DNA of 64,000 nt from Ancylobacter polymorphus. GTDB taxonomy: Bacteria > Pseudomonadota > Alphaproteobacteria > Rhizobiales > Xanthobacteraceae. Location of the stretch: NCBI RefSeq assembly GCF_030813495.1, contig NZ_JAUSUI010000006.1:310001-374000 (forward strand), read 5' to 3'. The position numbers and the translations under genes are program-made. The notes under the pieces were generated by a model. The model was given only the letters and a program-made list of their open reading frames with translations. It ran no database searches and had not been told where the DNA came from. Positions 47,125-55,850 of the stretch are shown here, piece by piece. Numbering within the stretch: position 1 is the stretch's first letter; every line of letters starts with the position of its first letter.

Positions 47125-47199
47125 GGGCGCGTAGCTCAGCGGGAGAGCACCTCGTTGACATCGAGGGGGTCACAGGTTCAATCCCTGTCGCGCCCACCA
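47125..47199 (+). tRNA. tRNA-Val (anticodon GAC)
   Basis: Complete cloverleaf: acceptor GGGCGCG with CGCGCCC, D arm GCTC...GAGC, anticodon stem CCTCG-CGAGG around loop TTGACAT (anticodon GAC), T arm ACAGG-TTCAATC-CCTGT, discriminator A and encoded CCA at 47197-47199. GAC reads GUC and GUU codons. Confidence 0.97.
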
Positions 47200-47706
47200 T
47201 TCCTTCCCATCCGACATTGACCGCTGAGAACAGCCCGGACGGGCTGAGGCCGTCGGCTTCGCGTGTCCTGCGGCCGCACGGACGGATTGTGCCTCCCTCA
47301 CGTCGCTTCTGCTGCCCATCTCCCTCGTCCGCTTGACCGCTACGCCGTGCAACGGCGATCGATCGCGTGCGATTGCCTTGCGTCACGCACGCGAAAATTG
47401 CGTCCATTCTGGAGGGAATTCCACCCCATTTTGGAACAGCTTTCCGCCGCCCGCCGCTCACGACAGCTTGTCGCCCCACGCGAGTGGGGAGTACCAAAAC
47501 ACCATGCGCGGAAGCGGTGGGCGCATCGCGGTTGTCGCGGCGCAGATGGCGTGTGTCATCCATCTGTCCGCAAGGCTTCGCATCATCAGGTGAGCGGTTG
47601 CTGAACCTATCGGCGCTGCGTGCGGCCGGAGCCTCGGGAGGGGTGAATTCGGCCGAGAGATGGTATTATCGTAAGACATCTCCGATCTCGGGGCTAAGAG
47701 GGCATC
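47200..47706. other. 507-base gap after tRNA-Val
   Basis: No gene is supported. A short hairpin CAGCCC-GGAC-GGGCTG (47231-47246) without a T tract may end the tRNA transcript. No repeat of the tRNA 3' end was found that would mark an integrated element. The last 60 bases must hold the promoter of the repeat protein; no clear -35/-10 pair is seen. Confidence 0.5.
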
Positions 47707-49167
47707 ATGAATCAACTGAATTGGGTGAAGACGCGCAGCGGCTGCGCGGCGCTGGCGATTGCGGTGGCGCTGGCGTGGGGTTCGGCGGGCTTCGGGGGCG
47801 CCTTCGCGGCCGATGCGACCGGACCGGGGTCGCTGGACAAGAGTTTCGGGGCCGGCACGGCCGATGGTACGCCGGACGGCGTCGCCAGCACGTCGCTGGG
47901 TGACGGGGACGATATCGCCAACGGTATTGCCACGGCGCCGGACGGCAAGGTTGTCGTCGTCGGCAACCGCAACAATGGCAAGAGCAACGACATCGTCGTG
48001 CTGCGCTACGCCAAGGACGGCACGCTGGACGCCAGCTTCGGCAAGGCCGAGGACGGCACGCCGGACGGCGTGGTCAACATCTCGCTCGGCGAGGGCGACG
48101 ACTTTGCTACCGACGTGGCGGTGCAGACCGACGGCAAAATCGTGGTGGCGGGCTATCATCAGGAAGGCGCCAGCACCAACATCGCCGTGCTGCGGCTCAA
48201 CACCGACGGCACGCTCGACTCCAGCTTCGGCAAGGCCAATGACGGCACGCCGGACGGTGTGGTGAACATCTCGCTGGGCGACGGCAACGACATCGCCAAC
48301 GCGGTGGGCCTGACCGCCGATGGCAAGGTCGTTATCGCCGGCACCACGGTTGCCAAGGACGGCACGTCCAACATCGTGATTGGCCGCCTGAACACCGACG
48401 GCACGGCGGACGCCAAATTCGGCGTCGACGGCAGCGACGGCACCCCGGACGGCTTCACCGCCGTATCGCTCGGCGACGGCAATGATGTCGGTGAAGACCT
48501 CGCCGTGGCTCAGGACGGGAAGATCGTCGTCGTCGGCACCCACGGGCCGAAGGGCAACACCAACATCGCCGTGCTGCGCTTCACGGCCGATGGCACGCTC
48601 GACCCCTCCTTCGGCAAGGCCAATGACGGCACGCCGGACGGCGTCGCCAGCTTCTCGCTGGGCGACGGTTCGGATGAGGCGAATGCGGTGGCGCTCACCG
48701 CCGATGGCAAGATCGTTGTCGCCGGCGACTCCGTCTCTAAGGACGGCAGCACCAACGTCATCCTTGCCCGCCTGAACGCCGACGGCTCGCTCGACGAGGC
48801 CTTCGGCGTGTCCGAGGACGGTACGCCCAACGGCTTCGTCGCCACCTCGCTCGGCGCCGGCAACGACTATGCAACCGATGTAACGATGGACAAGAACGGC
48901 AATATCATCGTCGCCGGCTATCACCAGAAGGGCAGCAGCACCAACATTGCGGTGCTGCGCTACAACCCCAAGGGCGAGCTGGACGAGGCGTTCGGCACCG
49001 CCGATGACGGCACCCCGAACGGCATCGTCAACCTCTCGCTCGGCGACGGCGACGACACGGCGAACGGCGTGGTGATGCAGGGCGATGCGCTGATCGTCGT
49101 CGGTGGCGTCACCACCGCCAAGGACGGCAGCAAGAACATTACCGTGGTTCGGCTGATCGGCCAGTAG
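47707..49167 (+). CDS. Exported seven-repeat (delta-60 type) protein
   Basis: A 486-residue protein with a signal peptide ending near AFA-AD (residue 35). The mature part is seven repeats of 63-64 residues, each with a (S/A)FG turn, DGTP(D/N)G, SLGxGxD, a central DGKIVVxG strand and an xxLRLNxDGTLD strand, the last shortened. They match the delta-60 repeat seen in beta-propeller-like secreted proteins. Seven units suggest a closed seven-bladed propeller. It is acidic, rich in Asp/Gly and without cysteine. No export or cell-wall anchor follows. Confidence 0.85.
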   Translation: MNQLNWVKTRSGCAALAIAVALAWGSAGFGGAFAADATGPGSLDKSFGAGTADGTPDGVASTSLGDGDDIANGIATAPDGKVVVVGNRNNGKSNDIVVLRYAKDGTLDASFGKAEDGTPDGVVNISLGEGDDFATDVAVQTDGKIVVAGYHQEGASTNIAVLRLNTDGTLDSSFGKANDGTPDGVVNISLGDGNDIANAVGLTADGKVVIAGTTVAKDGTSNIVIGRLNTDGTADAKFGVDGSDGTPDGFTAVSLGDGNDVGEDLAVAQDGKIVVVGTHGPKGNTNIAVLRFTADGTLDPSFGKANDGTPDGVASFSLGDGSDEANAVALTADGKIVVAGDSVSKDGSTNVILARLNADGSLDEAFGVSEDGTPNGFVATSLGAGNDYATDVTMDKNGNIIVAGYHQKGSSTNIAVLRYNPKGELDEAFGTADDGTPNGIVNLSLGDGDDTANGVVMQGDALIVVGGVTTAKDGSKNITVVRLIGQ

Positions 49168-49202
49168 GACCAGCGGACGCAAGATCGGGCGTCCGGAAAA
49201 AG

Positions 49203-49246
49203 CGCGCCCCGGCCTCCATCGCGGAGCGCCGGGGCGCGGTCGTTTT
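49203..49246 (+). terminator. Terminator of the repeat-protein gene
   Basis: An 11-base-pair stem (49203-49213 with 49228-49238) whose loop itself pairs CTCC with GGAG, then GTCGTTTTCT. It starts 36 bases after the stop. Confidence 0.75.
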
Positions 49247-49264
49247 CTGCCTCGCGCGCGCCGC

Positions 49265-49519
49265 TCAGCCGACGCTTTCGTCCAGCAGCCCATTCGCCTC
49301 GCACCACCAGCGGAAGGCGTTCGCCGCCTCGATCCGGTCTTCCTCGCGATGGGCGCCCTGCAGGCGGCGGATCATCCCTTCATAGTCGCCTTCGGGATGC
49401 GGGTTGCGCTCGGCGAAGACCAGCGCCTCGTCGAGCGTGCGGATCACCACCGCCCCTGCCTCGCCTTTGAGCGGCAGGGGTGGGGTGAAGGCGGCGGAGG
49501 TGGAAGAAGTGATCGCCAT
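49265..49519 (-). CDS. Small conserved hypothetical protein
   Basis: An 84-residue soluble protein with no signal peptide. The core VVIRTLDEALVFAERNPHPE and the C-terminal AFRWWCEANGLL look structured, and the first 20 residues are low complexity. I do not recognise a family. It is divergent from the exported protein at 49698 across 178 bases. Confidence 0.6.
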   Translation of the reverse strand: MAITSSTSAAFTPPLPLKGEAGAVVIRTLDEALVFAERNPHPEGDYEGMIRRLQGAHREEDRIEAANAFRWWCEANGLLDESVG

Positions 49520-49697
49520 GGTGGTCCCCCGTGGTTTCGCGCAAACAACGGCCCGATACGCAACAGGTTCCCCGCGCGTAGGCGTACGCCCGGCGCGACG
49601 AGCACGCTTATTTTGTCAGCCGCGGCCGTCTCTATTGGAAACTATTTTCCGTGCCCCGTGTTGTCAGGCCAGAAGATCGTTTCTTGAGGAGGTCAAC

Positions 49698-49973
49698 ATG
49701 ACGAAGACTCGGATGAGTTCGGTCGGCGTTGCCGCTCTGGTGGCTGCGGGCCTTGTTTTCGCGGCGGTTCCTGCCGGCGCCACGTCCGTCGGTCCCCGCG
49801 ACACGCCGCGCTTCGGCGACAATTCCGACCGCACCCAGCTGCGCGAGCATGAGCGCGTGCGCAAGCAGCAGGTGCGCCAGACCGAAGGCCAGTCCAAGAC
49901 GCGCGCCTTCTTCGGCCCGCTCTATGAGGGCAAGAATTCGCCCTGGCAGAAGATGAAGCGCACTTTCGACTGA
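49698..49973 (+). CDS. Small exported basic protein
   Basis: A 91-residue protein with a signal peptide (VGVAALVAAGLVFAAVPAGA, cleavage near residue 29). The mature part is charged and helical (LREHERVRKQQVRQTEGQS) and ends in SPWQKMKRTFD. An excellent GAGGAGG site precedes the ATG, and a strong terminator follows. Function unknown. Confidence 0.7.
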   Translation: MTKTRMSSVGVAALVAAGLVFAAVPAGATSVGPRDTPRFGDNSDRTQLREHERVRKQQVRQTEGQSKTRAFFGPLYEGKNSPWQKMKRTFD

Positions 49974-50001
49974 CCGTGCCGATCCCAAACGGACCAAGAC
50001 T

Positions 50002-50027
50002 GAGCGCCCCTGTGGCGCTCTTTTTTT
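50002..50027 (+). terminator. Terminator of the small exported protein gene
   Basis: GAGCGCC (50002-50008), loop CCTGT, GGCGCTC (50014-50020) and seven T. The stop codon of the convergent gene follows one base later. Confidence 0.9.
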
Positions 50028-50028
50028 G

Positions 50029-50754
50029 TCAGGAGCAGCCGCTGTTCGCCGGGCGGGGCTCCGGCGCGCCCCAGTCATTGGAGGGCAGGTTGGCATAAGG
50101 CTCGGCGAAGTACTGCCGCACCACCTCGAACCGGCTCGGCACCGTATCGCCCGGGCGGTCATAGGTGAGGATCCAGAAGAAATTGTAATTGCTGTCTGGC
50201 CAGGTCGTCGGCACGCCGCCCTTGACGCCCTTCACCTGGCCGAGATGCAGCAGCTGGCGCAGCGTCACCTGCTCGCCGGCGAACTCAGCCTCCAGCGCCG
50301 CGCTGGCGATGTGGAAATGCTCCCACACCATCACCACCGTCTTGCCGTGCCAGCGCGGATTTTCCAGCAGGTCGCGCGCCACGTCGCGATTGACCACGTT
50401 CAGCTTGGCGTTGAAGTAGCGGTTGTTGCGGATCGGGATGTAGCCGATCGGCGGCGCAATGAGCTTCATGTCCCAGGCGCGGGCGATCGGGCGGGCGGTC
50501 TCCACCGTGTGCAGGGTCATGGCGAGAATGGCGGCCGGCGGGTCGTTGCGGATCAGGCTCATCGGGCTGGTGGGGCTGAGATATTGCGCTGCCAGCGCCT
50601 GCGCCCGCTCCTTGCCGAGGCTGCACAGCGTCAGCGCCGTGTGTTTCTCGCCATGCCGCACGATCACGATCCGGCGGGGCGCTGCCTCGGCCAGCGCGGT
50701 GCCGAGAGTGGTAAACAGGGTCAGGCAGGCGAGAGTTCGGAGCAGCGGTCGCAT
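50029..50754 (-). CDS. Exported histidine phosphatase superfamily protein
   Basis: A 241-residue protein with a signal peptide (TLACLTLFTTLGTALAEA). IVIVRHGEK (about 28-36) is the phospho-His RHG motif, and the second His is likely in VWEHFHI. The conserved arginine in TARPI is present. It is a branch-1-like periplasmic phosphatase of unknown substrate. The ATG at 50754 follows a GAGG site; the longer opening to 50847 is not used because the signal peptide starts here. Divergent from pepF. Confidence 0.8.
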   Translation of the reverse strand: MRPLLRTLACLTLFTTLGTALAEAAPRRIVIVRHGEKHTALTLCSLGKERAQALAAQYLSPTSPMSLIRNDPPAAILAMTLHTVETARPIARAWDMKLIAPPIGYIPIRNNRYFNAKLNVVNRDVARDLLENPRWHGKTVVMVWEHFHIASAALEAEFAGEQVTLRQLLHLGQVKGVKGGVPTTWPDSNYNFFWILTYDRPGDTVPSRFEVVRQYFAEPYANLPSNDWGAPEPRPANSGCS

Positions 50755-50887
50755 TTTTTCCTCGGGACGCGCAGGTTCAGGAGAGAATGCCGCGCCTTGG
50801 CGACGCTGCCAATTCGCAACGGGATGGTTGATAGCCCGCCAAGGCACACGATATCACTGCCACCTCGCCTTACCCGCCGGAGTGACC

Positions 50888-52732
50888 ATGCAGCGCCGTT
50901 TCGATTCCTTCGCCTTCGCGCCCCGTTCGCCGGAGGCGTCCGCCGCCGCTCTCGGCTCCCTGCCGCAATGGGACCTGTCGGATCTCTATCCGGCGATGGA
51001 TTCGCCCGAACTCACGGCCGACCTCGCCGCGGTCGCCGCCGAGTCGGCGGGCTTCGAGGAAGCCTATAAGGGCAAGCTGGCCGAGGTGCTCGACGGCGCG
51101 GATGCCGGCGGGCAAATGGCGCTCATCATCGCCCGCTACGAGAAGATCGAGGACCGGCTCGGCCGGCTCTATTCCTATGCCGGCCTCGTCTATTCCGGTG
51201 ACACCACCGATCCCGTGCGCGCCAAATTCTATGGCGACGTGCAGGAAAAGCTCACCGACGCCTCGACGCATCTGCTGTTCTTCACGCTGGAGCTGAACCG
51301 GCTCGACGATGCCAAGATGGAATCGGCGCTCACCGACCCGGCCTTCGCCAAGTACCGGCCCTGGATCGAGGATGTGCGGGCGGAAAAGCCCTATCAGCTG
51401 GAAGACCGCATCGAGCACCTGTTCCATGAGAAGGGCGTCACCGGCCGCGGCGCCTGGAACCGGCTGTTCGACGAGACCATCGCCGGGCTGCGCTTCGAGG
51501 TCGGCGGCGAGAGCCTGCCGCTGGAGCAGACGCTGAACTTCCTCGCCGAGCCGGAGGAGGAGAAGCGCAAACAGGGTGCGGAGGCGCTGGCCAAGGTGTT
51601 CGGCGAGAATCTGCGCCTGTTCACCCTCATCACCAACACGCTGGCCAAGGACAAGGAAATCTCCGACCGCTGGCGCGGCTTCGAGGACATCGCGGATTCC
51701 CGCCACCTCGCCAATCGCGTCGAGCGCGAAGTGGTGGACGCGCTGGTGTCCTCCGTCCACGCCGCCTATCCGCGCCTCGCCCACCGCTACTACAAGCTCA
51801 AAGCCAAGTGGTTCGGCAAGGAGAAGCTGGAATATTGGGACCGCAACGCGCCGCTGCCGAAGGTGGAGACGCGCCCGATCGGCTGGGACGAAGCGCGCGA
51901 CACCGTGCTCGGCGCCTATTCCACCTTCTCCCCGCGCATGGCCGACATCGCCCGCGACTTCTTCGACAAGAGCTGGATCGATGCCGGCGTGCGGCCGGGC
52001 AAGGCCACCGGCGCCTTCGCACACCCCACCGTGCCCTCCGCCCATCCCTATGTGCTGCTCAACTATATGGGCAAGCCGCGCGACGTGATGACGCTCGCCC
52101 ATGAACTCGGCCATGGCGTGCACCAGGTGCTGGCGGCACCGAATGGCGCGCTGATGGCACCGACCCCGCTCACCCTGGCGGAGACCGCGTCGGTGTTCGG
52201 CGAGATGCTGACCTTCCGCCGGCTTTTGGCGGCGGCGCCGGACGCGCGCGCCCGCAAGGCGATGCTGGCCTCGAAGGTCGAGGATATGATCAACACGGTG
52301 GTGCGGCAGATCGCCTTCTACACCTTCGAGCGCCGAATCCACACCGAGCGCAAGAATGGCGAGCTGACCGCCGAGCGTATTTGCGCCATCTGGATGGAAG
52401 TCCAGTCGGAAAGCCTTGGCGAGGCCATCCATCTCGGGCCCGGCTATGAGAATTACTGGGTCTATATCGGCCACTTCATCCATTCGCCCTTCTATGTCTA
52501 CGCCTATGCCTTCGGCGACTGCCTGGTGAACTCGCTTTATGCGGTCTATGAGAACGCCCAGGAGGGCTTCGCCGAGCGCTATCTCGCCATGCTGGCGGCG
52601 GGTGGTACCAAGCATCACTCGGAACTGCTCAAGCCCTTCGGCCTCGATGCCCGCGACCCCGCCTTCTGGCAGACCGGCCTCGGCCTCATCGAGCGCATGA
52701 TCGGCGAACTGGAAGCGATGGAAGAGGCATGA
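50888..52732 (+). CDS. pepF: M3 family oligoendopeptidase F
   Basis: A 614-residue cytosolic zinc peptidase that cleaves oligopeptides. HELGH at 405-409 is the zinc site, and the third ligand Glu is in TLAETASVFGEM. The C-terminal HSPFYVYAYAFGDC block is typical of the PepF/M3B group. The ATG at 50888 has a GGAG site; the long in-frame opening from 50459 runs through the divergent gene and is rejected. Confidence 0.94.
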   Translation: MQRRFDSFAFAPRSPEASAAALGSLPQWDLSDLYPAMDSPELTADLAAVAAESAGFEEAYKGKLAEVLDGADAGGQMALIIARYEKIEDRLGRLYSYAGLVYSGDTTDPVRAKFYGDVQEKLTDASTHLLFFTLELNRLDDAKMESALTDPAFAKYRPWIEDVRAEKPYQLEDRIEHLFHEKGVTGRGAWNRLFDETIAGLRFEVGGESLPLEQTLNFLAEPEEEKRKQGAEALAKVFGENLRLFTLITNTLAKDKEISDRWRGFEDIADSRHLANRVEREVVDALVSSVHAAYPRLAHRYYKLKAKWFGKEKLEYWDRNAPLPKVETRPIGWDEARDTVLGAYSTFSPRMADIARDFFDKSWIDAGVRPGKATGAFAHPTVPSAHPYVLLNYMGKPRDVMTLAHELGHGVHQVLAAPNGALMAPTPLTLAETASVFGEMLTFRRLLAAAPDARARKAMLASKVEDMINTVVRQIAFYTFERRIHTERKNGELTAERICAIWMEVQSESLGEAIHLGPGYENYWVYIGHFIHSPFYVYAYAFGDCLVNSLYAVYENAQEGFAERYLAMLAAGGTKHHSELLKPFGLDARDPAFWQTGLGLIERMIGELEAMEEA

Positions 52733-52859
52733 GCCTTGCCCCGGCGCGGCGCCCTCCGCCGCGCCGGTGGCGGTTGACTGCGTTTCCTGGCCCTCACCTG
52801 GCGGCGGGAGCGGCGGGACGAGACAATTGCGGGCGGCCACTCACCTACCAGCTTGAGCC

Positions 52860-53264
52860 CTAGGCCGACCGGGCGGCGATGTAGCGCCGCTCCTGGGTCA
52901 GGCCGGCATAGCCATAGGCGTCGCCGCGCGCTTCCACCACATGCACATAGCTTTCCGCATGAAGGGGGCCGAGCATGTCGCTGAAGGCGGCGAAGGTCTC
53001 GGCGATGAAGGCCGCCTTCTCGTCCTTGGTGTTGGTCCCCTCGGTCACGCGGATATCGAGCCAGAAGCCGGAGAGGCCGGCTTCGGCGAGGCTGCGCCCC
53101 GCACAGAACCAATGCGAGGGGTCGGCGCGCTCCACCAGCACCGCAGTGAGTGCCGGGTCCTTTCCGAGCCGCTGCTGCGCGAGCTGCGACGCGCGGGCGG
53201 CGAGGGCGGCCTCCAGCCCGGCGGCGACGGCGGGAGTGGCGTACTTGATCTGGATCATGGGCAT
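52860..53264 (-). CDS. Tautomerase-superfamily protein
   Basis: A 134-residue 4-oxalocrotonate tautomerase-like protein. It starts M-P-M-I-Q, so removal of Met exposes the catalytic N-terminal Pro. The block SGFWLDIRVTEGTNTKDEK and the ending GGLTQERRYI-like residues (YAGLTQERRYI) match a conserved tautomerase group often placed beside a LysR gene. AAGGAG precedes the ATG. The substrate is unknown. It is divergent from the LysR gene, its probable regulator. Confidence 0.85.
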   Translation of the reverse strand: MPMIQIKYATPAVAAGLEAALAARASQLAQQRLGKDPALTAVLVERADPSHWFCAGRSLAEAGLSGFWLDIRVTEGTNTKDEKAAFIAETFAAFSDMLGPLHAESYVHVVEARGDAYGYAGLTQERRYIAARSA

Positions 53265-53331
53265 GGCGGGTCTCCTTGCAACAGTGTGCGGAGACTCGTA
53301 GCGCGCTGAGATACATGATAGAATGCTATTG

Positions 53332-53353
53332 TTGAATATATCAATGATATCAT
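53332..53353. promoter_or_regulatory. Palindromic operator candidates between tautomerase and LysR genes
   Basis: TTGAATATATCAA (53332-53344; TTGA-N5-TCAA) is followed by the perfect palindrome ATGATATCAT (53344-53353). They are AT-rich islands in a GC-rich background, seven bases before the LysR start, where autoregulating LysR proteins commonly bind. Confidence 0.6.
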
Positions 53354-53359
53354 TTTGTA

Positions 53360-54202
53360 ATGAATGAGCGTCCTCTCGACCTCGAACTTGTCCGCGCCTT
53401 TGTCCATGTCGCGGAACTGTCGAGCTTCACTCGGGCGGCGGAAGCGCTGGGCGGCACACAGGCCGGGGTAAGCCTGAAGCTGCGCAAGCTGGAAGCCCGC
53501 CTCGGCCGCACCCTGCTGGAGCGCACGCCGCGCCTTGTCCGTCTCACCGCAGATGGGGCGGCGTTTCTGGAGCGGGCGCGCCGCCTGCTGGCTGCCGATC
53601 GCGATGCGCGGCTGTGGGAGGTGGCGCCGCCGCGGCGTCTACGACTTGGCATCAGCGATCATGTCACCGGCGACACGCTGCCCGGCCTGTTGCGGCGGCT
53701 GGCGGCGGCAAGCCCCGGCCTCGTCTTCGACATCCGCATGGGCTTTTCGCGGCTCCTGCTGGATGCCTTCGACGCCGGCGATCTCGACGCCGTCGTGGTA
53801 CGGCGCGAGGGCGACCGGCGCGACGGCCAGGTGCTACGGCAGGACTGCTATGGCTGGTTTGCCAGCCCCGGCTGGCACGCCGATGCCGGCCGCCTGCCGC
53901 TCGCCTTGCTGGCGGCGCCCTGCGGCGTGCGCGCGGCCGCCATCGCCGCGCTCGATTCGGCCGCGATTGGCTGGCGCGAAGCCTTCACGGGCGGCAGTGT
54001 GTCTTCGGTCGGCGCGGCGGTGGCGGCGGGGCTCGCGGTCGCCCCCATGGCGGCCCATCTCGCGCCAGCGGGCAGCATCGAGGTCGGCCCGGCGCTGAAT
54101 CTGCCCGTTCTGCCGGCCGCGACGGTCATGCTGGTCGCCCGCGCTGGCGACGCGCCGGCGAAAACCGCGCTGCGCGAACTTGCCGCCTTCCTGCGGGCGT
54201 GA
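53360..54202 (+). CDS. LysR-family transcriptional regulator
   Basis: A 280-residue regulator. The winged helix-turn-helix is at about 7-65 (LELVRAFVHVAELSSFTRAAEALGGTQAGVS split across the helices). The effector domain (about 92-275) is complete but somewhat short. It probably controls the divergent tautomerase gene and itself. The ligand is unknown. Confidence 0.9.
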   Translation: MNERPLDLELVRAFVHVAELSSFTRAAEALGGTQAGVSLKLRKLEARLGRTLLERTPRLVRLTADGAAFLERARRLLAADRDARLWEVAPPRRLRLGISDHVTGDTLPGLLRRLAAASPGLVFDIRMGFSRLLLDAFDAGDLDAVVVRREGDRRDGQVLRQDCYGWFASPGWHADAGRLPLALLAAPCGVRAAAIAALDSAAIGWREAFTGGSVSSVGAAVAAGLAVAPMAAHLAPAGSIEVGPALNLPVLPAATVMLVARAGDAPAKTALRELAAFLRA

Positions 54203-54221
54203 GCCGGCGGCACCGCCAGAA

Positions 54222-54252
54222 CGAAAAAGGCCGGTCGAGCGACCGGCCTTAA
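54222..54252 (-). terminator. Terminator of irr
   Basis: AAGGCCGGTC (54227-54236), loop GAGC, GACCGGCCTT (54241-54250). On the minus strand five T follow (54228-54224). It may also slow the convergent LysR transcript. Confidence 0.85.
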
Positions 54253-54274
54253 ACACTTCGCGGGATGGCGTGGA

Positions 54275-54799
54275 TCAGGAGCGGCGCTTGGGACGCAGGC
54301 GCACCACCACGTCGACACGCGCGACCTCATAGCCTTCCGGCGGCTCGGGAATCCGCTCGACCTCGACCGAGGCACTGGGAATGTCGACGAGGTTGTTCTC
54401 GCCTTCGAGGAAGAAGTGATGGTGGTCCGACGGGTTGGTGTCGAAATAGGTCTTCGAGCCGTCCACCGCCAGTTCGCGCAGCAGGCCCACCTCGGTGAAC
54501 TGGTGCAGCGTGTTGTAGACGGTGGCCAGCGACACCGGGAAGCGCGCCTTGATCGCCTCTTCGTGCAGGATTTCCGCCGAGACGTGGCGGTCGCCCTTGG
54601 CGAAGAGCAGCCAGCCGAGCGCGAGGCGCTGGCGGGTGGGGCGCAAGCCGACATCGCGCAGCATATGGCGCACATCGTGGAACGGGCAGCCGGTGCGGCC
54701 CGCCCCGTCGCGCAGCTTGGCGACCGGCAGCACGGGGCCGTCCTCTTCCACTACCATGCGGGAGAAGGCTACGTTCTGGGGGCGAAAAACTTCGCTCAT
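54275..54799 (-). CDS. irr: Iron response regulator Irr (Fur family)
   Basis: A 174-residue Fur-family protein. The N-terminal GCPFHDV (37-43) is a Cys-Pro heme regulatory motif, Phe replacing the Trp of Bradyrhizobium Irr. The winged helix (LRPTRQRLALGWLLFAKGD), the YNTLHQFTEVGLL recognition region and the HHH triplet (126-128), which binds ferrous heme in Irr, are present. Irr represses heme synthesis and iron genes when heme is scarce and is degraded when it is plentiful. Upstream lies the fab gene group. Confidence 0.92.
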   Translation of the reverse strand: MSEVFRPQNVAFSRMVVEEDGPVLPVAKLRDGAGRTGCPFHDVRHMLRDVGLRPTRQRLALGWLLFAKGDRHVSAEILHEEAIKARFPVSLATVYNTLHQFTEVGLLRELAVDGSKTYFDTNPSDHHHFFLEGENNLVDIPSASVEVERIPEPPEGYEVARVDVVVRLRPKRRS

Positions 54800-55260
54800 C
54801 TCGTCTTCCGAACCATCGTTACCGCCTTTCCCCCGAAGGGAGAGACAAGGTCGATCCGCAACTCCGGCTCCGCGACACGCTCCCTGGCAAAGCCGGAAGC
54901 GGGCGCTGAGCACCTTTTTCAACTGTCATTATATCGGTACGGTGACCGCCGGGGCAATATCGGGCGGAATAATCGTAACAGTTCCAATCTGCGGCGCGTT
55001 CGGCGCAGCCGGCGCATGTGCCCGCGCCGGAGGCGACCCTCTGCCACTTTCAGGCGCGGCGGTGCGCAGGTATTGTCATAGGGATGACATTTTCGGCATG
55101 GTCGCAGGCGGCCGGCCGGCTTTGAGCGCGCGGGGCGCTGTGATAGGAAGCGCCCTGCGTCAGGTGGCCGGGCCGGAGAGTGTCCGCGCGTGCCGCACAA
55201 AACCGGCGGCTGCGGGCCGCTCAAGGTATGGAAACAGCAAGCGTGGGTAATACCGAGACG
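54800..55260. other. 461-base divergent region, irr and fabA
   Basis: It contains the irr promoter candidate and a long fabA leader. AT-rich patches (54915-54975) contrast with the rest. I see no clear iron control element (TTTAGAA-type inverted repeat). The fabA promoter is not obvious. Confidence 0.5.
54928..54957 (-). promoter_or_regulatory. Candidate promoter of irr
   Basis: On the minus strand TTGCCC (54957-54952), an 18-base spacer and a perfect TATAAT (54933-54928), about 120 bases before the irr start. Confidence 0.55.
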
Positions 55261-55767
55261 ATGGTCGAGCGGCAGACGAGCTTCACTTACGAGGAACTGC
55301 TCGCGTGCGGGCGCGGAGAGCTTTTCGGGCCGGGCAACGCGCAGCTTCCCGCTCCGCCCATGCTGATGTTCGACCGCATCACCGAGATTTCCGAGGATGG
55401 CGGCCCCAACGGCAAGGGCCATGTGCGAGCCGAACTCGACATCAATCCTGACCTCTGGTTCTTCGGCTGCCACTTCATCGGCGATCCGGTGATGCCCGGC
55501 TGCCTCGGTCTCGATGCGCTGTGGCAGTTGGTCGGCTTCCATCTCGGCTGGCTCGGTTCTCCCGGCCGCGGGCGGGCGCTCGGCGCTGGCGAGATCAAGT
55601 TCTCCGGCCAGGTGCTGCCCACGGTGAAGAAGGTCGTGTACGGCATCGACTTCAAGCGCGTGATGCGCTCCAAGCTGGTGCTCGGCATTGCCGATGGCTG
55701 GTTGGAAGCCGATGGCGAGGTGATCTATCGCGCGAGCGACCTGAAGGTCGGCCTGTTCCAGTCCTGA
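55261..55767 (+). CDS. fabA: Beta-hydroxydecanoyl-ACP dehydratase/isomerase
   Basis: A 168-residue enzyme that dehydrates 3-hydroxydecanoyl-ACP and isomerises trans-2- to cis-3-decenoyl-ACP, the branch point for unsaturated fatty acids. Catalytic His71 ([15 protein letters not shown]) and Asp85 (LGLDALW) are present. The ATG at 55261 gives the family N terminus MVERQTSF; an in-frame ATG at 55228 has a better ribosome site (CAAGG) and would add 11 residues. It leads the fabA-fabB-fabI operon. Confidence 0.96.
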   Translation: MVERQTSFTYEELLACGRGELFGPGNAQLPAPPMLMFDRITEISEDGGPNGKGHVRAELDINPDLWFFGCHFIGDPVMPGCLGLDALWQLVGFHLGWLGSPGRGRALGAGEIKFSGQVLPTVKKVVYGIDFKRVMRSKLVLGIADGWLEADGEVIYRASDLKVGLFQS

Positions 55768-55850
55768 CCCGTGCGCCCTTGCGGCGCCACTCGGGCGGGG
55801 CCATCTCGCCTGTCTCGATCCTCTCGCGTGCTTTGAAGGAAAGGAAGCCT

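Noticed and set aside
47125-47706. tRNA-Val as the attachment site of an integrated element
   Set aside because: No integrase, no second copy of the tRNA 3' end and no change in gene type nearby.
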